The notes beneath the pieces were generated by a model that saw only the letters and a list, made by a program, of their open reading frames with translations, was not told the origin of the DNA and did not search any database. A program made the position numbers and the translations under genes. From contig NZ_AUYB01000148.1 of NCBI RefSeq assembly GCF_001625655.1, positions 1 to 64,000 of the forward strand: a stretch of DNA of 64,000 bases, written 5' to 3'. Source of the DNA: Pseudoalteromonas luteoviolacea DSM 6061. GTDB lineage: Bacteria; Pseudomonadota; Gammaproteobacteria; Enterobacterales; Alteromonadaceae. Each line of letters starts with the position of its first letter. Position 1 is the stretch's first letter. This document shows, one piece after another, positions 18,235 through 27,758 of the stretch.

Positions 18235-19088
18235 GCTAACTGCGCTTCAATACCTTGCAAACACACTCCGATACTTAACGGCACCTGTCTACTGAATGTG
18301 TAAAGTGCAAATACTGGATTGCTCGTAAGCTGATGATCAGGAAAGACGGGATGCAAATTGCAATTTGGCTCTGCTAATTTAAATTCGGGCACTAATCCAA
18401 TACCCGCGCCGCTATTAATCAATGCAAAGCTGGTATCAAATGAATTAACCACGCAATTTGCGATGGCAGTGAAATGTTCACTCTCCCCTTTTTCATTTAT
18501 CAACGTATGTTGTATATCAGTACCTTGCCAAAGGTTTGCAATATACCTTTGATGACCAAGATGATAATTTTTCACAGCTTCAGCCGTGCCACACAATACA
18601 TCCTTAAACTCACCAATCAAACGCTGTTTCGCGTCACAATCTTTTGAGTTACCCACACGAATGGCCAAGTCGATATTGTCTTCCAGCAAATCTAACTGTC
18701 TATCATCAGCAATCAGCTCAGGTTCGAGTTGCGGGTGCGCAATGCACACTTTAGCCAGTGCCGGTGCAATCAATGTGGACATCAACGCATTAGGCGCGGT
18801 TATTCGGACCTTCCCTTTAGCAACCTGACTAAACTGCTGTGCTTCATGCCAAGCATGTAATGCCGTTTGGTTGAGTACCTTACATTGCTCATAAAACGTT
18901 TTTCCTGCCGGCGTTAAACTCTGCCTTCGAGTTGTACGTTTGAGCAATGTTACACCCAAATCTTGCTCCAAAGCTTTGAGGTGCTGACTAAGTACGGACT
19001 TCGATAGTTCCAATGAGTTGGCGGCGGCGGTAATAGATCCACTTTCTACAATATGTGCGAACAATGACATGTGACGCAATTTGTTCAT
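18219..19088 (-). CDS. LysR-family transcriptional regulator
   Basis: A LysR-type activator/repressor of 289 residues. Residues 1-60 hold the winged helix-turn-helix (ITAAANSLELSKSVLSQHLK, LGVTLLKRTTRRQSLTPAG), and about 90-285 the effector-binding domain. It belongs to the group with short C-termini common in proteobacteria. It is transcribed divergently from the SnoaL-like gene at 19190, about 100 bases away, which is the most likely target. The effector is unknown. Confidence 0.93.
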   Translation of the reverse strand: MNKLRHMSLFAHIVESGSITAAANSLELSKSVLSQHLKALEQDLGVTLLKRTTRRQSLTPAGKTFYEQCKVLNQTALHAWHEAQQFSQVAKGKVRITAPNALMSTLIAPALAKVCIAHPQLEPELIADDRQLDLLEDNIDLAIRVGNSKDCDAKQRLIGEFKDVLCGTAEAVKNYHLGHQRYIANLWQGTDIQHTLINEKGESEHFTAIANCVVNSFDTSFALINSGAGIGLVPEFKLAEPNCNLHPVFPDHQLTSNPVFALYTFSRQVPLSIGVCLQGIEAQLAKTMA

Positions 19089-19189
19089 TGATTGTCTCTT
19101 TTAATTAAACAATACGTTCTATTTATTCTGTTTTTATAATGTAATAAATTTTCTAAACTGTGACAAACTTAATCTAACGGATAACGATA

Positions 19190-19564
19190 ATGACAGAATC
19201 ACAAGCACTCACGCGTTGCAAAGCAGGTATCGCCGCATGGCAACACGCATTCAATAACCAAGATGCCAAAGGCTGTGCGGCACAGTACTGCCATGATGCT
19301 GTTATGCATGCGCGACCATTTGGTACCTTTACAGGGCGCGAGCAAATCGAGCAATTTTGGCGAGATATCATTTCACAGGGCTTTACCAACGTTGAATATA
19401 CTGATGTTGATTGGCAAGCATCACCACAAGGGGGCTACCTACTAACATCTAAATGGACCATGAACAAGGCATATGGAGTTGTACACAAAGAGCATTGGAT
19501 AGTGGAAGACGATGGCCACGCGAGATTAATATTTGACGAATTTGAAGTACAAGGTGAGCGATAG
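19190..19564 (+). CDS. SnoaL/NTF2-like fold protein
   Basis: A 124-residue protein with the cystatin-like alpha+beta cone fold of the nuclear transport factor 2/SnoaL superfamily. An N-terminal helix with WQHAFNNQDAKGCAAQYCHDAV, then GTFTGREQIEQFWRDII and beta strands (YLLTSKWTMN, VVHKEHWIVEDDGHARLIFDEFEV). Members are small-molecule isomerases, cyclases or binding proteins, so the reaction cannot be assigned. There is no signal peptide. It is divergent from a LysR regulator that probably controls it. Confidence 0.85.
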   Translation: MTESQALTRCKAGIAAWQHAFNNQDAKGCAAQYCHDAVMHARPFGTFTGREQIEQFWRDIISQGFTNVEYTDVDWQASPQGGYLLTSKWTMNKAYGVVHKEHWIVEDDGHARLIFDEFEVQGER

Positions 19565-19614
19565 CTTAAGCTTTCAATGCCGACCCCAATTGAGCAGTGC
19601 CGGCTGAACAATGA

Positions 19615-20085
19615 CTACTGTGCCTTTTGTGAGGGCTGGACATAAGCTTCAGTGCCCCATAAAGGCACAGTTGACAAGCTGTGTTTAAAACTGCCCGACG
19701 TTTCTTTGGTACTATATGACAAATACATGAGTGTTTGACTCTTGGGATCATAAATCCGACGTACCTTCATAGATTTTAAAAAGATACTTTTAGATTTTTT
19801 AAATACCACTTCTCCGGATTTGGACTTATCTATTTGCGCTATCATTTGCGCTGTGATTTCACCAGTCTGACGGCACGAAATTGAACTGTCGCTCGGATCC
19901 GATAGACTGAGATCCGCCTCAACACTGGCAACATGACAGGTTACCCCTGTCACCACAGGGTCTATCATTGAGTCTAACTTAATGTCTTTGAGCGTAAACA
20001 AGCCCAGTGACACATCACCTACTTCGCTATCTGAGCAACCAGCTAACAACAATAGTGCTATTCCACACAGTATTGGCTTTTTCAT
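19615..20085 (-). CDS. creA: CreA-family lipoprotein
   Basis: A 156-residue member of the CreA family (the conserved protein first named from the E. coli cre locus; biochemical function unknown). The family core is clear: VGDVSLGLFTLKDIKL, DPVVTGVTCHVASVE, SDSSISCRQTGEI, GEVVFKKSKSIFLKSMKVRR, IYDPKSQTLMYLSYS and an SLSTVPLWG tail, with the two conserved cysteines. Unlike the E. coli protein it has a lipobox (LLLAGC), so it should be a lipoprotein. It is monocistronic; no creBC genes are nearby, so the E. coli operon context is absent. Confidence 0.87.
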   Translation of the reverse strand: MKKPILCGIALLLLAGCSDSEVGDVSLGLFTLKDIKLDSMIDPVVTGVTCHVASVEADLSLSDPSDSSISCRQTGEITAQMIAQIDKSKSGEVVFKKSKSIFLKSMKVRRIYDPKSQTLMYLSYSTKETSGSFKHSLSTVPLWGTEAYVQPSQKAQ

Positions 20086-20271
20086 ATCACTCCCTCTTGT
20101 AAAGTAACTGTTTTATCCTAAGGTTGATTAAATTAAACCATAAATCAATGAACACTACTTTGCATTATCTCGATCTTACGCAATAAAAGTCACCGGAAAT
20201 ACCTACAAGTTTGTTATTCATCATTTAGCGAGGCAAAATGTACACTCAACAAAAGAGTGAAGAACGTAACA

Positions 20272-20790
20272 ATGATAAAATTTTGCCCCTATGAATTAGT
20301 CCCTGCGAGTTTTAATGTTTGGCGCCCAGTTTACCTTGAAGTTGCTAAAGCAGTTATCGCACGCCTGAGTGACCCTCGTTTTGAGTTTATTCATTTTGGC
20401 TCTTCATCATTTGAAGTCGGTGGAAAAGGCATCATAGATATTTCGATTCTTTATCAGGCAGGTTGCCGAGAACAGGCAGTAAGCCATTTAGAAAGCTTTG
20501 GATTTACCGCACAACATAGCGATACTCCATTTCCTGATACACGGCCTCGCAAAGACATTGGTGTGATATTTGATGACGAAAAGTTTAATATTCATGCCCA
20601 CGTTATCGAACTCAATAGCGAAGAGCATTTAAAACAACTCGCTTATAAACAACATATGCTTGCTAACCCTGATGATAGAGCAGCCTACGAACAACAAAAG
20701 CAGGCTGTACTAGCCACGGGTAAGCGCCATCAAGACGAGTATGGAAAAGCTAAATCACCGTTTGTTAAAGCGCTTTTAAGTCGCCTGTAG
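20272..20790 (+). CDS. GrpB/UPF0157 family nucleotidyltransferase-fold protein
   Basis: A 172-residue GrpB-family protein, part of the nucleotidyltransferase superfamily. The marks are the early FNVWRPVYLEVA segment, FIHFGSSSFEVGGKGIIDISILY (the G-S-T-S-V-P-G-x-x-x-K-P-x-I-D equivalent) and the FNIHAHVIELNSEEH strand. In this protein the usual S-T-A-V-P-G loop reads S-S-S-F-E-V-G-G-K, a divergent active-site loop. ATG 20272 is preferred over GTG 20257, which lacks a ribosome site. It stands alone; substrate unknown. Confidence 0.8.
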   Translation: MIKFCPYELVPASFNVWRPVYLEVAKAVIARLSDPRFEFIHFGSSSFEVGGKGIIDISILYQAGCREQAVSHLESFGFTAQHSDTPFPDTRPRKDIGVIFDDEKFNIHAHVIELNSEEHLKQLAYKQHMLANPDDRAAYEQQKQAVLATGKRHQDEYGKAKSPFVKALLSRL

Positions 20791-20816
20791 TAAGTCCATT
20801 TCGCCTTGATATAGAG

Positions 20817-20845
20817 GGCCACTTACTTGGTGTCAGTAAGTGGTC
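20817..20845. terminator. hairpin between convergent genes
   Basis: Ten-bp stem GGCCACTTAC/GTAAGTGGTC with one wobble and a 9-base loop, between the GrpB-like gene and the convergent ABC gene. No T-run. Confidence 0.45.
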
Positions 20846-20856
20846 TTAATGTGTGC

Positions 20857-22644
20857 TTAAACTGGCGCTGGGTTTGCCTTGTCAAACTGCAACTCACATA
20901 ACCTCTGATACAACCTCGACTCCTCAAGAAGTGTTTGGTGAGTACCGGTTGCTACAACCTGGCCTTTATCCATTACCACAATCAAATCTGCATGTGTCAC
21001 GGTTGCGAGGCGGTGGGCTATTATCAATGTTGTACGCGTATGCATCAATTCGTTAAGCGCAGCTTGCACGTGAAACTCACTTTGTGCATCCAATGCGCTG
21101 GTTGCCTCGTCAAGCAATAGAATGTCTGGGTCTTTTAAAATCGCTCGCGCAATAGCAATACGTTGTTTTTGACCACCGGAAAGCCGTACTCCCTGCTCTC
21201 CTAAAAAGCTGTTATAACCCTCAGGTAACTGCTCAATAAAGTCATGAGCGTGGGCGCGCTTTGCCGCTTCAACAACTTGTTCGTCCGACGCATTTGGATT
21301 GCCATAACGAATATTGTGCCAAACGTCAGAGCTAAACAGCACTGGATGCTGAGGCACCATCCCCATACTGTGTCGAAGATCTGTCAAAGAGAGTAATTTT
21401 ATGTTTTCACCTCGGCACTCAATCTCACCAACTTGTGGGTCATAAAACCTCTGCAGTAATTCAAACAATGTTGTTTTTCCCGCACCCGAAGGGCCTACCA
21501 AAGCAACGATTTTGCCCTGCTCAATATTCAAGTTTATTTCCTTAAGCGCGGCAGAATCCGGCCTAGACGGGTAATAAAAGTCAACATTATTAAACGAAAT
21601 GGCGGTTTCGCCATGGGCCTTCATTTCATTGGTATTAGGCACGTTTTGAATCAAACTTTTGATCTTTAGCAACTCAAGTAAGCGACTAGCAGCACCTGCC
21701 GCGCGTTGCAACTCACCATACACTTCCGCGATTGTCGCAACAGACGTGGCTACCATAATGGCATAAAAAATAAATGCGCCAAGCTCACCTCCTGTCATGC
21801 GACCCTCTAGCACGTCCATACCACCAACCCACAACATCGCACTGATAGCCCCAAAAGTGAGAAAAATCACAGCTGCGATTAAAAAAGAGCGCTGTTTAAT
21901 GCTTTGCTTAGCAACCCCAAACGCTTTTTCAACCTCTCCACCAAACGATTGCTTCTCCTTTTCCTCATGGGTGTAGCTTTGTACAACCTTAATATGCTGG
22001 ATTATTTCACCAGCGTAAGTGCTAATATCAGCAATCGCACTTTGATTGTTTTCAGACAGTTTACGTACCCGCTTACCAAATATCATGATGGGCACTAACG
22101 TAAGTGGCACACAGGCTATTACCAGTAAGGTGAGTTTTAAATTCGTCACTAACAGCATGATTAGTCCACCGATCAGCACCAGTGAACTTCTAAGGGCCAT
22201 GGAAAAAGATGAGCCCACAATCGACTGTAATAAGGTCGTATCTGTGGTCAATCTAGACATCAATTCACCGCTACGGTTTTCCTCAAAATAACTCGGGTGC
22301 AAATGTACTATTTGATTGAACACTGCCTTTCTAATATCTGCACTTACTCGCTCTCCTAGCCAACTCATCAGATAAAATCGGCAAAATGTTCCCACGGCAA
22401 CCAAGGAAATTAATATCACCAAACTGCCAATGGCTTGGGTCAATTGTTCCCTAGAGCCAGCAATAAACCCGCTGTCGATAACAAACTTCACTCCCTGACC
22501 AATAGATAAGTTCAGAGCTGCTGTAACCAACAGTACAAACAGTGCCAAAGCAGCAACCCATTTATAGGGTTTTATAAAAGAAACAATGGGTAATAAACTA
22601 GTAATGGCCCGTTCAGGCTGGGTGTCTTTGGCACTCAATAGCAA
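20857..22644 (-). CDS. ABC exporter, fused membrane and ATPase domains (MsbA/BmrA type)
   Basis: A half-size ABC exporter of 595 residues working as a homodimer in the inner membrane. Residues about 25-310 carry six membrane helices (type IV ABC exporter). The ATPase domain has Walker A GPSGAGKTT (about 383-391), signature LSGGQKQR (about 486), Walker B ILLLDEATSAL and the H-loop IIAHRLATV. There is no N-terminal C39 peptidase domain, so this is not a bacteriocin-processing transporter. Substrates of close relatives include lipids and drugs. Monocistronic. Confidence 0.92.
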   Translation of the reverse strand: MLLSAKDTQPERAITSLLPIVSFIKPYKWVAALALFVLLVTAALNLSIGQGVKFVIDSGFIAGSREQLTQAIGSLVILISLVAVGTFCRFYLMSWLGERVSADIRKAVFNQIVHLHPSYFEENRSGELMSRLTTDTTLLQSIVGSSFSMALRSSLVLIGGLIMLLVTNLKLTLLVIACVPLTLVPIMIFGKRVRKLSENNQSAIADISTYAGEIIQHIKVVQSYTHEEKEKQSFGGEVEKAFGVAKQSIKQRSFLIAAVIFLTFGAISAMLWVGGMDVLEGRMTGGELGAFIFYAIMVATSVATIAEVYGELQRAAGAASRLLELLKIKSLIQNVPNTNEMKAHGETAISFNNVDFYYPSRPDSAALKEINLNIEQGKIVALVGPSGAGKTTLFELLQRFYDPQVGEIECRGENIKLLSLTDLRHSMGMVPQHPVLFSSDVWHNIRYGNPNASDEQVVEAAKRAHAHDFIEQLPEGYNSFLGEQGVRLSGGQKQRIAIARAILKDPDILLLDEATSALDAQSEFHVQAALNELMHTRTTLIIAHRLATVTHADLIVVMDKGQVVATGTHQTLLEESRLYQRLCELQFDKANPAPV

Positions 22645-22936
22645 CTCCTTAAATTGAATAGCGCTCTATATGTCGGTGAAATCAAAAACTTCGACAGCAT
22701 ATTGCAATTGTATAAGTCTGCCACAGCTCTATTATTAAAAACACTGCCATAATTATCGGCCTTTTTGAAAAACATCGCCGTTTTAAGTTTTGGTGATTTA
22801 CGACTAAAAACGCGCATTCAAATAAAGCTTAAAATACAACCACAACAAGTGTAGAATAAGTTATAACTAAAAAGAATATCTAAACTACTAAACGACACTT
22901 AACTGAAATTGTTCAGCGCGACAGGAGCAAGATAAA

Positions 22937-23983
22937 ATGAAAAGCTGGGTTAAACAAAGCATTGCCAAAATAGAGGCGGACCAAAATCGGTCTGCTGATA
23001 CACACTTATTTAAGTTCCAAATTCCCCAGTTCAATGACATTTATCTATATCTTAAAGATGAAAGTACCCACCCCACAGGTAGCTTAAAACATAGACTTGC
23101 GCGCTCATTATTTCTGTATGCTTTGTGTAATGGCAAAATCAAAGAGGGCACGCCAGTAATTGAAGCCTCTTCAGGCAGCACAGCCGTTTCTGAAGCCTAC
23201 TTTGCTCAAATGATTGGCGTCCCTTTTGTCGCCGTAATGCCAGCTTCAACCGCTCAAAGCAAGATTGACCAAATCCAATTTTATGGTGGGCAATGTCATT
23301 TTGTAGAATGTGCAACAGACATGCATGACACAGCAGTTGAGCTAGCCGAAAAGTTAGATGGCTATTTTATGGATCAGTTTATGTATGCCGAGCGCGCTAC
23401 GGATTGGCGCGGTAACAATAATATTGCTGAAAGCATTTTCAATCAAATGAAGTACGAGCCTCACCCAGTGCCAGATCTTGTGGTGATGGGCGCCGGCACA
23501 GGCGGCACATCAGCAACACTTGGCCGCTATATTTTGTATAAAGGTTATGCAACGGAACTGATGGTAGTTGATCCTGAATTTTCGGCATTTTATGAGGGCT
23601 ACACACAAAAAAGCGATGCTATTTGTACTGGTCGTTCAAGTCGAATAGAGGGAATTGGACGCCCTAAAGTTGAAAAGTCATTTCAGCCTGATGTTATTGA
23701 TCACATGATGCAAGTACCAGACGCCGCAAGCATTGCTGCAATGCTGTGGTTAGAGGAGTTTACTGGAAGAAAAGCAGGGCCTTCTACAGGAACAAACTTA
23801 TGGGGCGCATTATGTGCCGCAGAAAGCATGAAAAACAACAACAAGGGCGGCGCCATCGTAACGCTTATCTGTGATAGTGGTAATCGCTACTTAAACACCT
23901 ATTACAATCCAGAGTGGGTAGAAAAACACATCGGCGACATCACCCCCTACCAAGCAAAGTTAAACGAGTGGTTTAGCGTGTAA
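22937..23983 (+). CDS. PLP-dependent cysteine synthase-like enzyme
   Basis: A fold-type II pyridoxal-phosphate enzyme of the cysteine synthase/cystathionine beta-synthase group, 348 residues. The Schiff-base lysine is Lys51 (THPTGSLKHR). The substrate loop reads EASSGSTAVSEA, and the phosphate-binding loop GAGTGGTSATLGRY. Related enzymes in marine gammaproteobacteria are annotated as cysteine synthases or L-cysteine desulfhydrases; which reaction applies here cannot be read. AGGAG lies about 10 bases before the ATG. It converges on the 23987 gene with only three bases between. Confidence 0.87.
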   Translation: MKSWVKQSIAKIEADQNRSADTHLFKFQIPQFNDIYLYLKDESTHPTGSLKHRLARSLFLYALCNGKIKEGTPVIEASSGSTAVSEAYFAQMIGVPFVAVMPASTAQSKIDQIQFYGGQCHFVECATDMHDTAVELAEKLDGYFMDQFMYAERATDWRGNNNIAESIFNQMKYEPHPVPDLVVMGAGTGGTSATLGRYILYKGYATELMVVDPEFSAFYEGYTQKSDAICTGRSSRIEGIGRPKVEKSFQPDVIDHMMQVPDAASIAAMLWLEEFTGRKAGPSTGTNLWGALCAAESMKNNNKGGAIVTLICDSGNRYLNTYYNPEWVEKHIGDITPYQAKLNEWFSV

Positions 23984-23986
23984 TCC

Positions 23987-24688
23987 TCAAAAGGCCTGTA
24001 AAATGTTACAGGCCTTGGCTATTTGCTCATCGCTATAGCGACCAACATGATTGGCGGCTATGCATGCATTAAAATGTGTCTCAACAGCCGCTCTGACTTG
24101 CTTGCTCCACTTTTGTTCATACTCAGGACGCCTCATTATTTCGCAATAAGACTCAATCAATACCTTCAAAAGTTTAACCTCTAAAAAGGTCTGCTCTGAA
24201 GTTTGCTTTTGTGCAAACTGGCGTTGGTAGCTTAATAACATTGGTTGGATCACATGAGTATAAAGTGGCTTATATAAATCACTTTGGCTTTTTAATCGTA
24301 AATATGACAAAGCCTCTTCATGATCAGTAGTGGCATAAAAAATCGAACGTGTATTTAAAACATCCAACAATTTGTTATCACCAAACACTAAGGTATACAC
24401 CCCCTGTTGCCACATATTTTCAGCACGCACTTCCCAGCGGTTCGAGGTAATAAATTTATCCACATCGACCAAAGCAATGCTTTCAAATTTATCCGTTAAT
24501 GGATCTGTCGCCCGCCTACCTAAGTGATAACGCACCGTAATAAAAGGGTTTTGCAAGGAGTCTTCAAGCAAACCTTGTAGTACAGCCTCTTTTTTTTGAC
24601 CTAACTGTTGCATGGTAATAACTGACATATTCGTTGAGTATTTATCGTTACCGCGGTTAGGATTGAAATAATTAAGCCATGATTTCAT
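23987..24688 (-). CDS. hypothetical protein coupled to AGCS transporter
   Basis: A 233-residue, probably cytoplasmic protein of no family I recognise. There is no signal peptide or membrane helix. The N-terminal half is mixed alpha/beta (ITVRYHLGRRATDPLTDKFE, IALVDVDKFI, VYTLVFGDNKLLDVL) and the C-terminal half is helical and charged. Its ATG immediately follows the stop of the AGCS carrier gene (TAAATG), so the two are translationally coupled and probably functionally linked. The last codons form a perfect terminator-like hairpin (23991-24016). Confidence 0.75.
   Translation of the reverse strand: MKSWLNYFNPNRGNDKYSTNMSVITMQQLGQKKEAVLQGLLEDSLQNPFITVRYHLGRRATDPLTDKFESIALVDVDKFITSNRWEVRAENMWQQGVYTLVFGDNKLLDVLNTRSIFYATTDHEEALSYLRLKSQSDLYKPLYTHVIQPMLLSYQRQFAQKQTSEQTFLEVKLLKVLIESYCEIMRRPEYEQKWSKQVRAAVETHFNACIAANHVGRYSDEQIAKACNILQAF
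23991..24016. terminator. hairpin inside 3' coding end, convergent genes
   Basis: Perfect 11-bp stem AAGGCCTGTAA/TTACAGGCCTT with a 4-base loop. It encodes the final residues of the minus-strand gene and sits 8 bases past the plus-strand stop. In the minus direction it is followed by TTTT just before the stop region, so it can act on both transcripts. Confidence 0.7.
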
Positions 24689-26098
24689 TTAGTCTTTCCA
24701 AACACCTTCAGCCACCTGTCCCTGCACATTTACCTCACTACGGCGGAACTCCATATCTTTGCCAGCGCGCCTTTTATCTGCGTAATCCTGCATCAAATTT
24801 ACAATTGTTGGGGTCAGTTGAATGATCGCGTATATATTCACCATGGTCATCAGTCCAAGTGACATATCAGCAAGGTTCCATGCCTCTTTTAAACTGGCAT
24901 TTGCCCCCCAAACTACCATACATAAATAGAGCGCAGTATAAGCCCCTTTTCCCCATTTATTGTCTAGATGAAAGAAGTGCAGGTTACTTTCGGCATAAGC
25001 ATAATTTGCAACCACTGAGGTAAAAGCAAATAAAGTAATAGCTGCTGCAATAAAGTCATCACCATAATCACCAAAATGTACCGACATAGCGTATTGAGTA
25101 ACGCCAATTCCGGCGATTTCTCCGCTAGATCCAACGCCCGCGAGCAATACCACCACTGCGGTACAACTACACAGCACGATGGTATCTAAAAATACCCCTA
25201 ACATTTGTATATACCCTTGGGCCACAGGATGATTTGGCTTTGGTGCTGCGCCAGCTGCTGCATGCGGCACACTCCCCGCACCAGCTTCATTGGAATACAT
25301 GCCACGTTGGATACCACTTTTGATTGCAGCTCCCAACGCTCCGGCAGATGCTTCTGTCAACCCAAATGCAGAAAGTACGATGTCTAAAAGCAGAGCGGGT
25401 AATTGGGTAAAGTTCATTGCAGCAATAATCACGGCGGTTGCGACAAAAGCGAGTCCCATCCATGGTACGACTAATTCAGCAAACCTTGCAATACGCTTAA
25501 ACCCGCCCATTACAATTACGCCAGCAACCGCTGCGATCACAATTCCACTTGTACTTGTCGAAATTGCAAAAGTATTATTCAGAGCTTCAGCAATCGTATT
25601 GGCTTGCATTGCACTAAAACTCGCCCCATAACCCAAAAATAAGCACAGAGAAAAAAGCACTGCTAAGCCCTTTTGGTTGAGCCCTAAGCGGATGTAATAA
25701 GCTGGCCCACCCCGAAACTCTTTGTGGCTATCTCGCACTTTGTAAAGCTGCCCAAGTACACTTTCGGCAAACCCCGTAGCCATACCAAGCAGTGCGATAA
25801 CCCACATCCAAAACACAGCACCACTACCACCTAAAGAGATGGCCATTGCAACACCAGCCAAGTTACCCGTACCGACGCGCGCACTTAACCCCGTGCACAA
25901 TGCTTGAAATGAGCTGATCCCTTGTGGGTCTGATTTACCCTCTTTTTTTAGCAGTTTAAACATATGCGTAAACTCACGCAGCTGTATTAAACGCAACCGA
26001 ACACTAAACCAGACTCCGGCAAACAGCAGGACATAAATGAGGAGCTGGCCATCTCCCCACAACAAATTATTCATTGGCCCAACTATAAACTCGCTCAT
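24689..26098 (-). CDS. AGCS-family sodium:amino acid symporter
   Basis: An inner-membrane Na+-coupled alanine/glycine carrier (AGCS family), 469 residues with about 11 membrane helices. Family motifs include FQALCTGLSARVGTGNLAGVA, GGPAYYIRLGLNQKG and SNEAGAGSVPHAAA. It is the first gene of a two-gene unit with the unknown protein at 23987. The direction of transport and preferred substrate (alanine, glycine or glutamine) are not determined by sequence. Confidence 0.92.
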   Translation of the reverse strand: MSEFIVGPMNNLLWGDGQLLIYVLLFAGVWFSVRLRLIQLREFTHMFKLLKKEGKSDPQGISSFQALCTGLSARVGTGNLAGVAMAISLGGSGAVFWMWVIALLGMATGFAESVLGQLYKVRDSHKEFRGGPAYYIRLGLNQKGLAVLFSLCLFLGYGASFSAMQANTIAEALNNTFAISTSTSGIVIAAVAGVIVMGGFKRIARFAELVVPWMGLAFVATAVIIAAMNFTQLPALLLDIVLSAFGLTEASAGALGAAIKSGIQRGMYSNEAGAGSVPHAAAGAAPKPNHPVAQGYIQMLGVFLDTIVLCSCTAVVVLLAGVGSSGEIAGIGVTQYAMSVHFGDYGDDFIAAAITLFAFTSVVANYAYAESNLHFFHLDNKWGKGAYTALYLCMVVWGANASLKEAWNLADMSLGLMTMVNIYAIIQLTPTIVNLMQDYADKRRAGKDMEFRRSEVNVQGQVAEGVWKD

Positions 26099-26298
26099 AA
26101 TGCCTACCCTGATCTGCGTATCGGTTATGGAATAAGACTCAATGCTTCAAGCAACTGGTATTCTTGACTTAAAGTAACTGATTGTTAACATAACAACAGT
26201 TTAAACATTGTACAAATTAACCCATTGTCCGAGACAACCATAATCACTACACATTGTGAGTATTTAATAACGCTTCAAACCAACCTAGTGGACATCTC

Positions 26299-27258
26299 AT
26301 GTTAAATCGTATTATTCAGTTTTTTCCTTTGTGGGCTTTACTACTTAGCGCCATAGCTTTTGCATCGCCGGAGATCTTTGCACAATTTAAATTCGCGATT
26401 ATCCCACTACTTAGCGTCATTATGTTAAGCATGGGATTAACCCTAACTCTGGCTGACTTTAGCCGTGTTGGAAAATCATTGAAAGCTGTTTTACTGGGCG
26501 TTTCACTGCAATTTATCGTGATGCCTCTGGTTGCCATGTTGCTGATTTATACATTGCAATTAAGCGCCACACTCAGTATTGGTATGATTTTAGTGGGGTG
26601 CGTCGCGGGCGGCACAGCGAGTAATGTCATGTGTTTCTTGGCAAAAGGTGATGTGGCCTTATCTATTTCTATGACGGCAATCAGTACTTTACTTGGGGTT
26701 ATTTTAACACCTTTGCTTATTTCATTTTATGTTGGGCAATTGGTAGAGATTCCAATCCTCGCTATGATGCTAAATCTAATTAAGATTGTACTCGCGCCAG
26801 TATTGCTTGGGTTGGTACTAAATATGCGCTTCAAAAACACAATCAAAACAGTACAGCCTATACTGCCCCTCATTTCTATGCTGGCCATTATCTTTATCAT
26901 TGCTGTGATTGTCGCGCTCAACAAATCTCAAATTATGGCTCTTGGTCCATTCATTTTAGTTGCTGTAATCCTTCACAATGGTATCGGATTATTGGCTGGC
27001 TATTGGGTCACACGCTGGTGTGGATTTCATGAGCGAGTGTGCCGGACAATTGCTTTTGAAGTTGGCATGCAAAACTCAGGACTCGCCGTCGCATTAGCCA
27101 TGAAATTTTTTGCGCCATATTCTGCTGCGCTAGCAGGCACGTTATTTTCAATTTGGCATAATATCAGTGGCTCTATTTTGGCAAGTTATTGGAGTAGACG
27201 CCCGACTTCTGATGAGACAACAGAAACGCAAGTACAGAGTGAGCAATTGCAGAACTAA
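26299..27258 (+). CDS. bile acid:sodium symporter family (BASS) transporter
   Basis: A membrane carrier of 319 residues with about ten hydrophobic segments. The family signature is clear: LSVIMLSMGLTLTLADFSRV, VGCVAGGTASNVMCFLAKGDVALS and FEVGMQNSGLAVALAMKFF. Bacterial relatives move organic anions such as pantoate, pyruvate-like acids or bile acids with Na+. The gene is divergent from the AGCS unit; no regulator is adjacent. Confidence 0.9.
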   Translation: MLNRIIQFFPLWALLLSAIAFASPEIFAQFKFAIIPLLSVIMLSMGLTLTLADFSRVGKSLKAVLLGVSLQFIVMPLVAMLLIYTLQLSATLSIGMILVGCVAGGTASNVMCFLAKGDVALSISMTAISTLLGVILTPLLISFYVGQLVEIPILAMMLNLIKIVLAPVLLGLVLNMRFKNTIKTVQPILPLISMLAIIFIIAVIVALNKSQIMALGPFILVAVILHNGIGLLAGYWVTRWCGFHERVCRTIAFEVGMQNSGLAVALAMKFFAPYSAALAGTLFSIWHNISGSILASYWSRRPTSDETTETQVQSEQLQN

Positions 27259-27266
27259 GTAACAAC

Positions 27267-27701
27267 TTACTGAAGCGTTTCAAGTTTTAAAGACACATGA
27301 GTAGAGACCTCAAACCCCAAGGTATTGCGGTCTTTCTTTAGTTCACAATAAACACGATATTGACCGCCAGATTGAAAATTGAAAATCCCTTCAACACTGC
27401 CTGAATATTTTGCATTGGCACATTTAGCTTGAATGCGGTAAACCCCAGGTTGCATTTTCATGGTCGAAAACGTTGCGCTGACATAAGGTAGTCGTCCGCT
27501 TAACTCTTTGCCTTGCTCGTTCCAAATGTATTCTATTTCGGCCAAATAATCGTTAGCGTAGCTGCGTGGCCCCTGCTCCAAATGCACTAGGGCTAATTGG
27601 CTATGTTCACGGTTTTCGGGATTGTAGGTAAACGAGGTTGTTTGGCATGCACAAAGCATTAAAGGCGCAAAAATTAAAGTAAGTGCATACTTAAAACGCA
27701 T
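27267..27701 (-). CDS. hypothetical lipoprotein
   Basis: A 144-residue lipoprotein: positively charged start (MRFKYALT), hydrophobic stretch and lipobox LMLCAC at about residues 15-20. The mature part is a small beta-rich domain (LALVHLEQGPRSY, VYRIQAKCANAKYSG, GQYRVYCELK) with two further cysteines. The family was not recognised. ATG 27701 is chosen because AAGGAA lies upstream; an in-frame extension to 27746 would bury the signal sequence. It lies downstream of arfA on the same strand, 82 bases after its stop. Confidence 0.72.
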   Translation of the reverse strand: MRFKYALTLIFAPLMLCACQTTSFTYNPENREHSQLALVHLEQGPRSYANDYLAEIEYIWNEQGKELSGRLPYVSATFSTMKMQPGVYRIQAKCANAKYSGSVEGIFNFQSGGQYRVYCELKKDRNTLGFEVSTHVSLKLETLQ

Positions 27702-27758
27702 TATCAATTCCTTATTGCTAGTCAGTTGCCTTTCCAAAGTTCTCAATAGTTCAAAAGT

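Noticed and set aside
20857..22644. ABC exporter as the transporter for the small Cys-rich peptides
   Set aside because: It lacks an N-terminal C39 peptidase domain and lies more than 8 kb from the nearest peptide gene; there is no evidence for the link.
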